Below the pieces are notes generated by a model, which worked only from the letters and a program-made list of their open reading frames with translations, ran no database searches and was not told where the DNA came from. 44,445 nucleotides of DNA from Prevotella sp. (GTDB taxonomy: Bacteria > Bacteroidota > Bacteroidia > Bacteroidales > Bacteroidaceae). Each line of letters opens with the position of its first letter. Position 1 is the stretch's first letter. The position numbers and the translations under genes were made by a program. Below, piece after piece: positions 17,984 through 26,464 of the stretch. The stretch covers positions 1 to 44,445 of the forward strand of contig JAFVHN010000002.1 in the NCBI GenBank assembly GCA_017474515.1, read 5' to 3'.

Positions 17984-19030
17984 TCACAAATCTTCATTCA
18001 CGCCATTTAGAATAATTGTTTTGAACCAGTCGCGAAGCAGACCACCATATTGATGTTGGGAGTCGGCCACGAGAATGAGTACCTGTCGCCCATCGTCGAG
18101 GCGCGGTCCAAGGCACATGCCCTCGTAGTTGGCAAAGTCCTGGTGCAAAAGGTTCATGCGGGTTTTCCAGCCGCACAGGTGCGTCTTGGTAAGTGGCTGG
18201 GGTGAAATGGTTCCAGTTATTTCATGCGCTTTTGCCGGTTTCACCAGATAGATATTGCATTTCACCCACGAACCGATTTTCCTTTTCCCCATAAATATTT
18301 CGCGCTCCAAGACCAGCAACCGTCCATCGTCGAGGGCGGTGAGGGCACTGACGCCAAGCAGATGAAGTTTTCCTTTTTTCTTTACGTTCCAACCATCTGT
18401 CTTATAGATATATTGCGATATTTGGTTCATGTGCTTATCGAACGAAAGCAACCGCAATAATTGTGCGCCGTCATTGCCGGAAAGGACATCGGCAGGCAGC
18501 GCATTTTCTGTGGTCGTCCAGAAAGTGGCCGTTGGAAAATGGTATGCCAGGGCCTCAAGCCCCCTGTTGCGCTGAGCATTTTTCATATACGGTGGAACAT
18601 TCAGCCTGCGCCCGGTCCGCCTGCCTTGCATATTGTATTCAAGGACTTCGTTATCGGCCTCTCCGCTAACAAACAGGCTGCTATCTGATGGCACAAACAC
18701 AATGCCCTCGGTGTCGCGGTTGGGCAGGCCGGAAGAACGGAAACCGAGATTGACGGCCTCCGTCAACCTTCCAGTACGGCGGTCTATAGAGAGACGGAAA
18801 AGGAAGAAACCGTCTTCTGGAGTTTTGTCGCTGACCAGGGCGTAGGTGTCGTCGCCCACCCGCGTAATGCCACTATAGTCGCCGGCGGGAATGGCGGTTT
18901 TGAACTTCACCTGACGGCATAACTCGGCTCTGACAATGACCTCGTCCGACGGATTGGCGATGCCTTGCGACCATGAAAAAAGCGGCGCCATGAGCATGGC
19001 ACCGCTAACAAAAGCCCTGATTTTCATCCT
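17984..19030 (-). CDS. Secreted esterase-like / phytase-family beta-propeller protein
   Basis: The 348-residue protein has a signal peptide (MKIRAFVSGAMLMAPLFSWS) and then the pattern of the esterase-like activity of phytase family (PF13449). Visible pieces are AGDYSGITRVGDDTYALVSDK, NRDTEGIVFVPSDSSLFVSGE, RNRGLEALAYH and a late NYEGMCLGPRLDDGRQVLILVADS. These repeated acidic strand motifs suggest a beta-propeller that may bind metal or phosphate esters. No catalytic function is proven for most members. The frame extends six residues upstream to 19048, but the internal ATG at 19030 directly begins the signal peptide. An imperfect TATCTTTTG lies upstream, near 19064-19074. Confidence 0.7.
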   Translation of the reverse strand, partial: RMKIRAFVSGAMLMAPLFSWSQGIANPSDEVIVRAELCRQVKFKTAIPAGDYSGITRVGDDTYALVSDKTPEDGFFLFRLSIDRRTGRLTEAVNLGFRSSGLPNRDTEGIVFVPSDSSLFVSGEADNEVLEYNMQGRRTGRRLNVPPYMKNAQRNRGLEALAYHFPTATFWTTTENALPADVLSGNDGAQLLRLLSFDKHMNQISQYIYKTDGWNVKKKGKLHLLGVSALTALDDGRLLVLEREIFMGKRKIGSWVKCNIYLVKPAKAHEITGTISPQPLTKTHLCGWKTRMNLLHQDFANYEGMCLGPRLDDGRQVLILVADSQHQYGGLLRDWFKTIILNGVNEDL

Positions 19031-19076
19031 TGAAATGTTAATCGTCATTGGGCTGAATGTTCACTCCAAAAGATAG

Positions 19077-19634
19077 TTATTTGCCGAAATAGCGCTTGAG
19101 CAGTCCGGCGAAGCCTGCACCGTGGCGTGCCTCATCCTTGGCCATTTCGTGAACGGTGTCGTGAATGGCGTCGAAGCCGGCAGCCTTGGCGTTCTTGGCA
19201 ATGCGGAATTTGTCTTCGCAGGCACCCTGCTCGGCGGCGGCACGCTTCTCGAGGTTGGTCTTCGTGTCCCACACGCACTCGCCCAGCAGTTCGGCAAAAC
19301 GGCTGGCGTGGTCGGCTTCTTCAAAGGCATAGCGCTTGAAAGCCTCGGCAATTTCGGGATAGCCCTCGCGGTCGGCCTGCCTGGCCATGGCCAAATACAT
19401 GCCCACCTCGCCGCACTCACCATTGAAGTGGTTGCGCAGGTCCTGAATCATTTCCTCATCCACACCGGGCAGTTTGCCGTCGCCAATCTTATGCACGGTG
19501 GCAAATGTCATTTCGCCGTCGTCTTTCAGTTCAGAGAACTTCGAGGCAGGAGCCTTACAGATGGGGCACTTCTCGGGAGCCTCTGTTCCTTCATAGATGT
19601 AGCCGCAAACGGCACAGATAAATTTCTTTTTCAT
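19077..19634 (-). CDS. Rubrerythrin with N-terminal rubredoxin domain
   Basis: The 185-residue protein is a non-haem iron peroxidase that removes hydrogen peroxide in anaerobes. The rubredoxin-like iron site comes first, with Cys7, Cys10, Cys23 and Cys26 (CAVCG and CPICK). The di-iron four-helix domain follows, with Glu-rich motifs [31 protein letters not shown] and MAKDEARHG. In classical rubrerythrin the rubredoxin part is C-terminal, so this is the reversed-order type. The frame runs upstream to 19760, but the first 42 residues translate the promoter region; ATG 19634 is the real start. It probably acts in the cytoplasm in oxygen tolerance. Confidence 0.92.
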   Translation of the reverse strand: MKKKFICAVCGYIYEGTEAPEKCPICKAPASKFSELKDDGEMTFATVHKIGDGKLPGVDEEMIQDLRNHFNGECGEVGMYLAMARQADREGYPEIAEAFKRYAFEEADHASRFAELLGECVWDTKTNLEKRAAAEQGACEDKFRIAKNAKAAGFDAIHDTVHEMAKDEARHGAGFAGLLKRYFGK

Positions 19635-19680
19635 AATGTTTTGGTTTTTAGAAGTTAATAAATCAGATTCTTTCTTTTTG

Positions 19681-19710
19681 CAAAGATACGAAAAACAAGT
19701 GAATAACAAA
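19681..19710 (-). promoter_or_regulatory. Rubrerythrin promoter
   Basis: On the minus strand TTTG (19707-19710) is followed after 18 bases by TATCTTTG (19681-19688), a good Bacteroidetes promoter 47 bases before the start codon. Confidence 0.75.
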
Positions 19711-19782
19711 AAATATACATGATTATTTTTCGTTATTGTGAAAAAATAACTTTTATTCAAATTTCACATTCGCTGTTTTTTT

Positions 19783-19998
19783 GGGGAGTTCGGGAGTTCG
19801 CACTATAAAGGAGAGGCCCTGCCCACCCCTTTCCGTTGAGTGGAATAAGAGTGGACTCCTTTTTTTCTGAACTAATGTTACACCAGAGCTTCTTCAGCAC
19901 TCGTAAATTATTATGAAGTAACGACGCCACGGATTTGGTACATTGGCAGTGTACCATGGGTACATCCGCAATGTGCGAATGAAACATTGCGGATGTAC
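19783..19998. repeat. Intergenic region with inverted repeats
   Basis: The 408-base gap between the rubrerythrin and RING genes holds no supported gene. At 19783-19860 it carries a GGGGAGTT ... ATAAAGG ... CCCACCCC ... GACTCC block that resembles 41831-41912. At 19937-19955 GGTACA and TGTACC form a small hairpin. At 19960-19974 and 19984-19998 there is a perfect 15-bp inverted repeat (GTACATCCGCAATGT) with a 9-base spacer. It lies 45 bases past the stop of the RING gene but has no T run, so a terminator role is unproven. Confidence 0.7.
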
Positions 19999-20042
19999 GA
20001 AATGAACATTTGAAAGTAAAGCCTTTGAATGTTGTAGAATTG

Positions 20043-22313
20043 TTATTTGGAAAAAGAGAGCAATCGACTTACCTCCGCCGCATTGAGCGCCCATTCGTAA
20101 GTATAACATTCGTCGGCGCCGTCTGGCGATGGAACGATGGACATCTGTTGTGCTTCGGCCTTCATCTTGAGCAGTTCGCCCACGGAGAGTTTGCCTTGCA
20201 ACTGTTTCAACAAAGCCTCGACACTTGAAGAAGACAACCCCTTGACCGTCTGACGGGTGAAAGGCATTTCAAGCCAAATGATCTCACGTTTTCCGACATC
20301 GAGGACGCCGAACACCAGGCCTTTCGACAGGTTGCTCTCGCTGATTCTCACGGCATGCTGAACGCACGAGGGGTCGTAGGCCACGCCGTCCTCTTCGGAA
20401 ACCTTCATCGGGAAGGCAGAGTCCATCCACCCTACGACCAGGTTGGGTGTAAGTGCGCCACGCGAATAGGCATTGCAAGTAAAGGTGACATATTTCGCGC
20501 CGGCCTTCTGCAAATCGGGTATCGAAAGTTCTATATATTCGGCGGTGCCCACCATGTCGGGGATGGAACGGACGTCGCCGGAATGTTTCGCCCCTGTGCA
20601 TGTGAGATTGAAGTAGGCACATTCTTCAACCTTCTCCTCCGGCAGGGCGATGCGGCAACTCAAGTCCATGTCCATGTGCTGTGCCGGCAACCCCTTTCCC
20701 CATTGCAGGAAAAGGCGGACGGCATCACCTTCCACGGGGAAGCGGGTGCCCATGAGCGCACACGATGTGTCCTGTATCGTGGTGCTTCGGTCGCCCACGC
20801 TCACCGGAATGTTGAAAAGTTGGGAATCTATATAGACAGTCTTGCCGGGAGCGGGCATGGCGGCGAAGCGGCGGAGCATGGTCTGGCGGTAGATGTTGTT
20901 CACCTTTCTGACCATTTCGGCCAATTCCTCTTTATTATATAAAGCGAGCAGCTTATGGGCCGGAACCTGTACCGTGCCGCCGATGATGGGCTTGGCCAGC
21001 CTGACCTGCTTGGCATCGAAATAGTTGTCGGCGGCATTGCCCAGTGACAAAAGCAGGCGCGAGGGCAAGCGGTCGGCCACCTGGCGGAAGGCGTCAAGCG
21101 TCTTGTCAGCGCCAAAGCGGAGCATGGTGGCAAAAAGGCTGCGGGCAAAAAGTCCCGGCCTTTCTTGCAACATGGCCAACAACGTGTCGGCATCGCGATG
21201 ATATCGGGCATTTTCTAACTGACCTTGCCAGGTGGTATAGGTCTGTTTGTAGAACAGGTCAAGGATTTCAGCCAGGTGCTCATAGCCTTTTCTACGGGAA
21301 TATTCGCCAAGGCGCAGGGCATGAATCATTCTCACCCACATGCCGCGTTTGGCGTTCATGTTCTCACAAGCCTGCTCTGCCGACAGGTGAAGGCCGTTGA
21401 GCCACCGTGCCACTCTTTGACAATCCTTCCTGCCATATTTCAGTTTCAGGTTGTCTTTCATCGTGGCGGCGGCAGATTCGCTTTTGTCTTCAACGTCGCA
21501 AATATGACTGTTCAGTCTCCTCGCATGTTTGATAAGTGTCTTGGGCTCAATGATTTTCACCATTCCCGTCTTTTCATACCAGAGGAAACGCAGTATGTCT
21601 GCGGGCGTTTTCATCAGTTTTCCGGCCTCGTCGTCCTTGCCGTTTGCAGTCAGGGTTTTCACGGCGATCATGGCCGTTTCTTTCATTTCAATGCTCACTC
21701 CGTCAGGCAGGCCGTAAACGTAGAGCAACTGCCGGAGCGACTCTTGTTGGGTGGCATCAAGAGGTGTGGACGATTCGAGCAGGGACCGAAATACGGCAAG
21801 CATGTCATCTTCGCAAAAAAGCCGCAATTGCTTGAGCTTGCTTCCCTGGCCTTTATACACATATCCGGCCGTCTTGAAGGGCTTTCCGCAAAACGGGCAT
21901 CCGTTATATCGCTCCAGGGGGAACGTACCTTCCGGGATGAAGTGTCCGCAAGGCAGCGTATCGCCCTGCATGCCGAGATGCCGGTCGTCGATGTTGGCAA
22001 AGAAAGTAATGATGTGGTCCAAACGACTTTCACCGGTCGGCACCTGCCAGCCTTTCACCAATGGCGCCCAGTTGAGGTCCACTCCCAACACTTTGTCAAT
22101 GACAAGGGTGATGTTGGCCAACGTTCCGGCCTCCACGCCATTGAGCGCATGCAACAACTCCTCGGTGACAGAAAAACCGTTTTCGCGTAGTCGCCTCACA
22201 AATGCCGCAACAACGGGCGACATTTCGGATGACCAGTCAATTTGTTCGCGTTTGATGTCAAGGTAAACGGCGTTGTAGCGCAATGCAACGCCGGTCAGTA
22301 TGTCCTGCTTCAT
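20043..22313 (-). CDS. RING-type zinc-finger protein with TerD-like C-terminal region
   Basis: This 756-residue protein resembles the MXAN_6230/SCO0854 family of RING-domain proteins. A cysteine/histidine cluster near residues 122-142 (Cys122, His124, Cys139, Cys142; CGHFI then GCPFCGKPF) looks like a zinc ribbon or RING finger. The middle is helical without recognised motifs. The region after about residue 540 (LFLQWGKGLPAQHMDMDLS onward) is beta-rich and resembles TerD-type calcium-binding domains. The role is unknown; a stress or surface-signalling function is suggested for Ter-domain proteins. The frame extends upstream to 22457 but would run into tRNA-Pro, so the start MKQDILTGVA at 22313 is chosen. 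No strong promoter is visible; TATCTTTT near 22345 is a weak candidate. Confidence 0.65.
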   Translation of the reverse strand: MKQDILTGVALRYNAVYLDIKREQIDWSSEMSPVVAAFVRRLRENGFSVTEELLHALNGVEAGTLANITLVIDKVLGVDLNWAPLVKGWQVPTGESRLDHIITFFANIDDRHLGMQGDTLPCGHFIPEGTFPLERYNGCPFCGKPFKTAGYVYKGQGSKLKQLRLFCEDDMLAVFRSLLESSTPLDATQQESLRQLLYVYGLPDGVSIEMKETAMIAVKTLTANGKDDEAGKLMKTPADILRFLWYEKTGMVKIIEPKTLIKHARRLNSHICDVEDKSESAAATMKDNLKLKYGRKDCQRVARWLNGLHLSAEQACENMNAKRGMWVRMIHALRLGEYSRRKGYEHLAEILDLFYKQTYTTWQGQLENARYHRDADTLLAMLQERPGLFARSLFATMLRFGADKTLDAFRQVADRLPSRLLLSLGNAADNYFDAKQVRLAKPIIGGTVQVPAHKLLALYNKEELAEMVRKVNNIYRQTMLRRFAAMPAPGKTVYIDSQLFNIPVSVGDRSTTIQDTSCALMGTRFPVEGDAVRLFLQWGKGLPAQHMDMDLSCRIALPEEKVEECAYFNLTCTGAKHSGDVRSIPDMVGTAEYIELSIPDLQKAGAKYVTFTCNAYSRGALTPNLVVGWMDSAFPMKVSEEDGVAYDPSCVQHAVRISESNLSKGLVFGVLDVGKREIIWLEMPFTRQTVKGLSSSSVEALLKQLQGKLSVGELLKMKAEAQQMSIVPSPDGADECYTYEWALNAAEVSRLLSFSK

Positions 22314-22416
22314 TGTTCGTTTTGTTAAAGAGGTAATTAAGCCGCTAAAAGATATCATCAAAATGATGTCAAAAGAAGTAAGCCGCTTTTGGACCTGCTC
22401 AACATTACGTAAGAAG

Positions 22417-22490
22417 TCGGGGTGACAGGATTCGAACCTGCGACACCCTGGTCCCAAACCAGGTGCGCTACCGGGCTGCGCTACACCCCG
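22417..22490 (-). tRNA. tRNA-Pro (anticodon TGG)
   Basis: On the minus strand the acceptor arms CGGGGTG and CACCCCG pair perfectly, followed by discriminator A (22417). The anticodon loop TTTGGGA within a CCTGG/CCAGG stem gives anticodon TGG, and the T-arm has GGTTCGAATCC. CCA is not encoded. A -7 box TACCTTTG lies upstream at 22507-22514 (minus strand). Confidence 0.97.
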
Positions 22491-22506
22491 CCTTTATTTG
22501 CGGATG

Positions 22507-22514
22507 CAAAGGTA
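22507..22514 (-). promoter_or_regulatory. -7 box for tRNA-Pro
   Basis: The minus strand reads TACCTTTG followed by C, 16 bases before the tRNA 5' end. Confidence 0.65.
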
Positions 22515-22607
22515 CAAAATCTTTTAGTAATGAGTTGGGTTTTAGGAAATATTAACTCAACGCGGAGGTCTTTAGAAAGCCTCTTTTTTACTAAAATCTT
22601 TTCAGTT

Positions 22608-23798
22608 TTATTCTTTTATAATCCCCTGCTCTTTGAAAATCTTCTTCAATGCCAGCACACCGCGCTCCACTTGTTCCTCGGTATGAGTGGCCATGAGTGC
22701 GAACCTTACGAGCGTGTCTTGCGGGGCACATGCCGGCGGAATAACGGGATTGATGAACACACCGGCGTCGAAGGCCAGCTTGGTGACAAGGAAAGTCTTG
22801 TCGATGTCGCGCACATAGAGAGGGATGATGGGACTTTCGGTCTCGCCGATTTCAAAACCTTCCTCGCGGAAACGTTTCAGCGCGTAGTTGGTGACTTTCC
22901 AAAGGCGCTCTATGCGCTCGGGCTCCTGCTGGATGATATGGAGGGCTTCAAGAGCGGCGGCAGTAGCTGCCGGAGTGTTCGATGCACTAAAGATGTAAGT
23001 GCGGCAAGTGTGTTTCAGGTAGTTGATGGTGTCCTTGTCGGAGGCAATGAAACCGCCTATGCTGGCCAGCGACTTTGAGAAGGTGCCCATGATGAGGTCC
23101 ACCTCGTCGGTCAGGCCGAAATGGTCGCACACTCCCCTGCCCTGTTCGCCAAAAACGCCGATGCCGTGGGCTTCGTCCACCATGACGGCGCAATTGTATT
23201 TCTTTTTCAGCCGGATGATTTCGGGAAGGTTGGCCAGGTCACCCTCCATGGAGAACACGCCGTCCACGACGATGAGCTTGATGCCCTCCTCGGGCAGGCT
23301 CTGAAGCACGCGCTCAAGGTCGCCCATGTCGTTATGCTTGTAATGCAGCTGACGGGCAAACGACAGGCGGCGCCCGTCAACGATGCTGGCGTGGTCGCGG
23401 TCGTCGCAGATGATGTAGTCGCCCTTTCCCACCACCATGGCCAGCACGCCCTGGTTGACGGAAAAGCCCGTTGAGAAGCACAGGCAGTCTTCTTTATGTA
23501 TGAAATTTGCAATTTCCTTTTCCAGTTCCACGTGCAGGTCGAGCGTACCGTTGAGGAAACGGCTGCCCGCACATCCCGAACCATATTTGTCGAGGGCTTC
23601 CTTGGCCTTGCGGATGATGCGCTCATCGCCTGTAAGACCGGTGTAGGCATTGGAACCGAACATCAAAACCCTATGTCCTTCCATCTCAACCTCGGTGCCC
23701 TGCTTGCTGGTGATGGCGCGGAAATAAGGGTACACGCCCATCTGCATAAACTTCTGAGGTTCGCGGTAATTTTTGTATCTTTCCTGTAAAAGTCCCAT
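22608..23798 (-). CDS. spt: Serine palmitoyltransferase
   Basis: This PLP-dependent alpha-oxoamine synthase condenses serine with a long-chain acyl-CoA, the first step of sphingolipid synthesis in Bacteroidetes. The 396-residue protein begins MGLLQERYKNY. It has FGSNAYTGLTGD, GSGCAGSRFLNGT, the cofactor-contacting MVDEAHGIGVFG, and the PLP lysine Lys242 in GTFSKSLAS. That lysine motif fits serine palmitoyltransferases better than glycine C-acetyltransferase or BioF. The frame reaches 23987, but the first 63 residues are AT-rich promoter sequence, so the start at 23798 is chosen. The gene lies upstream of tRNA-Pro on the same strand. Confidence 0.9.
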   Translation of the reverse strand: MGLLQERYKNYREPQKFMQMGVYPYFRAITSKQGTEVEMEGHRVLMFGSNAYTGLTGDERIIRKAKEALDKYGSGCAGSRFLNGTLDLHVELEKEIANFIHKEDCLCFSTGFSVNQGVLAMVVGKGDYIICDDRDHASIVDGRRLSFARQLHYKHNDMGDLERVLQSLPEEGIKLIVVDGVFSMEGDLANLPEIIRLKKKYNCAVMVDEAHGIGVFGEQGRGVCDHFGLTDEVDLIMGTFSKSLASIGGFIASDKDTINYLKHTCRTYIFSASNTPAATAAALEALHIIQQEPERIERLWKVTNYALKRFREEGFEIGETESPIIPLYVRDIDKTFLVTKLAFDAGVFINPVIPPACAPQDTLVRFALMATHTEEQVERGVLALKKIFKEQGIIKE

Positions 23799-23842
23799 AT
23801 TATATAAAATAGGTGTATCTTTACTTATCTGTTTTGAGGCTG

Positions 23843-23850
23843 CAAAGATA
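23843..23850 (-). promoter_or_regulatory. -7 box for spt
   Basis: The minus strand reads TATCTTTG followed by C, 44 bases before the spt start. No TTTG at the ideal -33 distance is seen in this AT-rich stretch. Confidence 0.65.
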
Positions 23851-24016
23851 CAAAAAAAATATGCAAATGAACATTTTTTTTCAAGAAATTTGAAAATATG
23901 GCCTTTTTTCTTATATCTTTTGAAGATTTTACCATCATTTGAGAGGTCGGAATCAACCCGAAACGCAACCGAAAAAAGCTTAAACAAAGGTGGATAGCGA
24001 CCAGAATAGAAATTTT

Positions 24017-24219
24017 GAAAAATCTTGACAAAATCAACCTAAAAACGCCCCTTCTTGTAACTTGTTGGTTTTCAATATGTTGAAAATACCGGAAAGTTTG
24101 ACCGCAAATTTCGGGGAGAGAAATGGCGTTTCTCTCCCCTCAATTTGGCAAATCTCTCCTTGAAATTTGCGGTCAAACTATTTACTCAACATGAAATTCC
24201 TTGAAAAATCTTGACAAAA
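24017..24219 (+). repeat. 203-bp dispersed palindromic element, copy A
   Basis: The element is bounded by GAAAAATCTTGACAAAA at 24017-24033 and again, in direct orientation, at 24203-24219. Inside is a perfect 18-bp inverted repeat (AGTTTGACCGCAAATTTC, 24095-24112, with 24162-24179). Nested in it is an 11-bp hairpin GGGGAGAGAAA/TTTCTCTCCCC (24113-24139). A second copy of nearly equal length lies at 38784-38985 in the opposite orientation. It fills much of the 478-base gap 23799-24276. No open frame of note is present. Confidence 0.9.
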
Positions 24220-24276
24220 AGGTTTCCCGAAACGAAACAAAAACCGATATCGTGGAAACGCCGGGGGCAGGAATGG

Positions 24277-24855
24277 TTATACGCCCTCGTCTTCTTCGCC
24301 CGCAGTTGATGTGTCTTCGTTTCCAATCTCGAGCTTCGTGTCCCTCTGAATTTTCACATCGCCATGCCCGCTCACCCTAATGACAAAGGGCATGTACTCG
24401 TCGCTGAGCACGTCGGGGGCTCCCACACTGGCGGCTATCCTGAGATAGTCGCCGTCGGCACGGTCAACGGCCATCCCCAGCAATACGCCGTACTTGCGGG
24501 TGTGGTCGTCGAGAGAATCGTTGAACATGGACTTCTTGAACACCTTGTTGAAAAACTCGGAGCCGTCGGGACGGATGATTTTCAGCCGGATGAGATTGTC
24601 GAAATACTGGTGCCCCTGCTCGTCGCTCACCATAGGCAGGCTATCGGCCACAAACCTGTTGACCTCCACGCGATACACCCTTCCGAGCCACGTCACGGTG
24701 TCGCTGTGCTCATAGGGCGACATGCGCGTGGGACTTTGCTGGGTTTCCTCCACCGGTTTGGGAGCTATGATGACGGTGCTTTCCTTCTTTTCATGACATG
24801 AACAAAGCATGCCGGCGCACAATAGGGTAACAAATGTTTTTGCAATAGAATTCAT
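24277..24855 (-). CDS. Lipoprotein of unknown function (DUF4738-like)
   Basis: The 192-residue protein has a lipoprotein signal peptide with the lipobox cysteine in MLCSC (about residue 20). The mature part contains VTWLGRVYRVEVNRFVADSL and a predicted beta-rich region, LIRLKIIRPDGSEFFNKVF. It ends in an acidic tail rich in Glu, Asp, Thr and Ser. The arrangement recalls the Bacteroidetes DUF4738 lipoproteins, but this is from memory of the pattern only. It is divergent from the DUF4230 gene pair, and it lies next to palindromic element A. Function is unknown. Confidence 0.7.
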   Translation of the reverse strand: MNSIAKTFVTLLCAGMLCSCHEKKESTVIIAPKPVEETQQSPTRMSPYEHSDTVTWLGRVYRVEVNRFVADSLPMVSDEQGHQYFDNLIRLKIIRPDGSEFFNKVFKKSMFNDSLDDHTRKYGVLLGMAVDRADGDYLRIAASVGAPDVLSDEYMPFVIRVSGHGDVKIQRDTKLEIGNEDTSTAGEEDEGV

Positions 24856-24994
24856 TTTGACTTCCTACTTGTTGTTTTGTTTGTTTTTATCATTAAAAAC
24901 TGCTTTGCGGGCGTTTTATTGTCTTTTTGGCTGATAATATCTCAAAAAAAAGTAAAAATGACAACCTATTATGGGCAAAATATAAAAAAAAGTG

Positions 24995-25002
24995 TATCTT
25001 TG
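24995..25002 (+). promoter_or_regulatory. -7 box for the DUF4230 pair
   Basis: TATCTTTG lies 23 bases upstream of the ATG at 25025. No TTTG is found at the expected -33 position. Confidence 0.65.
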
Positions 25003-25024
25003 TGGCACAAAAGACGTGAATAAG

Positions 25025-25693
25025 ATGAAAAGACTTTTTTATCTCGTTTTGCTGCTGCCCGCCTTTTTTGCTGCATGCAGCGATTTCTCGCCCACGGCCC
25101 GCGAGAGCGAGCATGTGGACACCATTCCCTTCCTGGTGACGCAAGTGCAGAAATGTGCCAAGCTCTACACCGCCGAATACAAGGTCCACAAGATTGTGAC
25201 GCACGACGACCAGATGAAGCTCAAAGGCACCTTCATGGCACAGGAGTTCAACATCACGCTGCCCATTGGCGAGCGCCGCATTGCCATTCCCATTGATGCC
25301 ACATTGAAGGCCTATGTGGACTTCTCGGCGTTTTCGGCTGACAATGTAAAACGAAAAGGAAACAAGTTGGAGATAGTGCTCCCCGACCCCAAGGTGGAAC
25401 TGGTGAACACCAAGATCAACCATGCGGAAATCAAGAAACAAGTGCCGTTGTTGAGGGCCAACTTCACCGACGAAGAGATGACAAACTACGAGAACCAGGG
25501 GCGGGCGGCCATCATCAACGACGTGCCGAAAATGGGCATCTTGGCCCAGGCACAGGAGAACGCCGCCAACACGCTCATCCCCCTGCTGGCCAACCTCGGG
25601 TTTAACGAGGAGGACATTACGATTACTTTCCGCAAGACGTTCTCGGCCGACGACCTGCCCAAACTTTTCGACTCTAATCAGATAAAGAAATGA
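25025..25693 (+). CDS. DUF4230 lipoprotein
   Basis: The 222-residue protein has a lipoprotein signal (MKRLFYLVLLLPAFFAAC, cysteine near residue 18). The mature part fits the DUF4230 family: RIAIPIDATLKAYVDFSAFS, then KGNKLEIVLPDPKVELVNTKINH, and a C-terminal helical region with a LIPLLANLGF motif. The frame continues upstream to 24992, but that part overlaps the promoter, so ATG 25025 is chosen. The stop overlaps the next start (ATGA at 25690-25693), so the two genes are translated together. Function of DUF4230 is unknown; the protein is probably anchored in the outer or inner membrane. Confidence 0.8.
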   Translation: MKRLFYLVLLLPAFFAACSDFSPTARESEHVDTIPFLVTQVQKCAKLYTAEYKVHKIVTHDDQMKLKGTFMAQEFNITLPIGERRIAIPIDATLKAYVDFSAFSADNVKRKGNKLEIVLPDPKVELVNTKINHAEIKKQVPLLRANFTDEEMTNYENQGRAAIINDVPKMGILAQAQENAANTLIPLLANLGFNEEDITITFRKTFSADDLPKLFDSNQIKK

Positions 25694-26400
25694 AAAACCA
25701 GGACAAACATCCCGCAAGACGTAACAACACCACCAACGAACAGCCCAGCGGCATAGAAGTGGTGGCAGAAACCCTGCTCCGCATTCTTGGACGGTTGGGG
25801 AAATGGGGGCTCATCGTTTTCCTGGCCATCGTGCTCGCTATCGTTGTGCTGGGTTATATTTTCATGAACAAGATAACCAACAACAGTGCCTCGGTGGATG
25901 TGGACCAGAGCATCAGCCTCACCCCCACGCAAATAACGGCCATGAAGCAAATAGGCCAGTGGGAGTTCCTCTCCATTTCCGACGAAGAACTGATTGACAC
26001 CACCAAGGCCGGCTTTTTTACTGACAGCGAGCTCATACGCATCTACTACGGCACCCTGCGACTGGGCTTCGACCTGAAAGATGCCGCCGACGATTGGATA
26101 AAAAACGACAAAGACACCATCCTGGTGACACTTCCGCCCATAGGTCTGCTCGACGAAAACTTCATCGACGAGGCAAAAACGAAGTCGTTCTACGAAAGCG
26201 GCAGCTGGAGCGATGAAGACCGCGAAACCATGTACCACAGGGCAAAGCAACGCATGAAGGCAAGAGGCCTGAACGCCACCAACATGAACAGCGCCGAGCA
26301 GAACGCGTCGAGGCAGTTCTATGAAATGATTCGCGCACTGGGATTTGAGCATGTGAAGATACGCTTTGCCACGGATAAAATTGAAAAGTTGAAAGAATAA
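25690..26400 (+). CDS. DUF4230 membrane-anchored protein
   Basis: The 236-residue protein has a basic N-terminus and a transmembrane segment at about residues 39-58 (GLIVFLAIVLAIVVLGYIF). The outside part resembles its upstream neighbour: LGFDLKDAADDWIKNDKDTILVTLPPIGLLDENFID aligns with the LEIVLPDPKVELVN region of the first protein, and both end in a helix with a LGFEHV/LGFNEE motif. It starts inside the stop of the first gene. Two different anchors (lipid and transmembrane) on paired DUF4230 domains suggest a heteromeric complex in the cell envelope; this is an inference. Confidence 0.78.
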   Translation: MKNQDKHPARRNNTTNEQPSGIEVVAETLLRILGRLGKWGLIVFLAIVLAIVVLGYIFMNKITNNSASVDVDQSISLTPTQITAMKQIGQWEFLSISDEELIDTTKAGFFTDSELIRIYYGTLRLGFDLKDAADDWIKNDKDTILVTLPPIGLLDENFIDEAKTKSFYESGSWSDEDRETMYHRAKQRMKARGLNATNMNSAEQNASRQFYEMIRALGFEHVKIRFATDKIEKLKE

Positions 26401-26464
26401 TAAATCCAATTTTTACAAATTGATGGTGTTCAGGACCTCATAACCCCCTCACCCAATCACACAC

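Noticed and set aside
22564-22590. Terminator for spt
   Set aside because: The small GAGG-CTTT/AAAG-CCTC hairpin has its T run on the plus strand, the wrong side for spt, which is on the minus strand.
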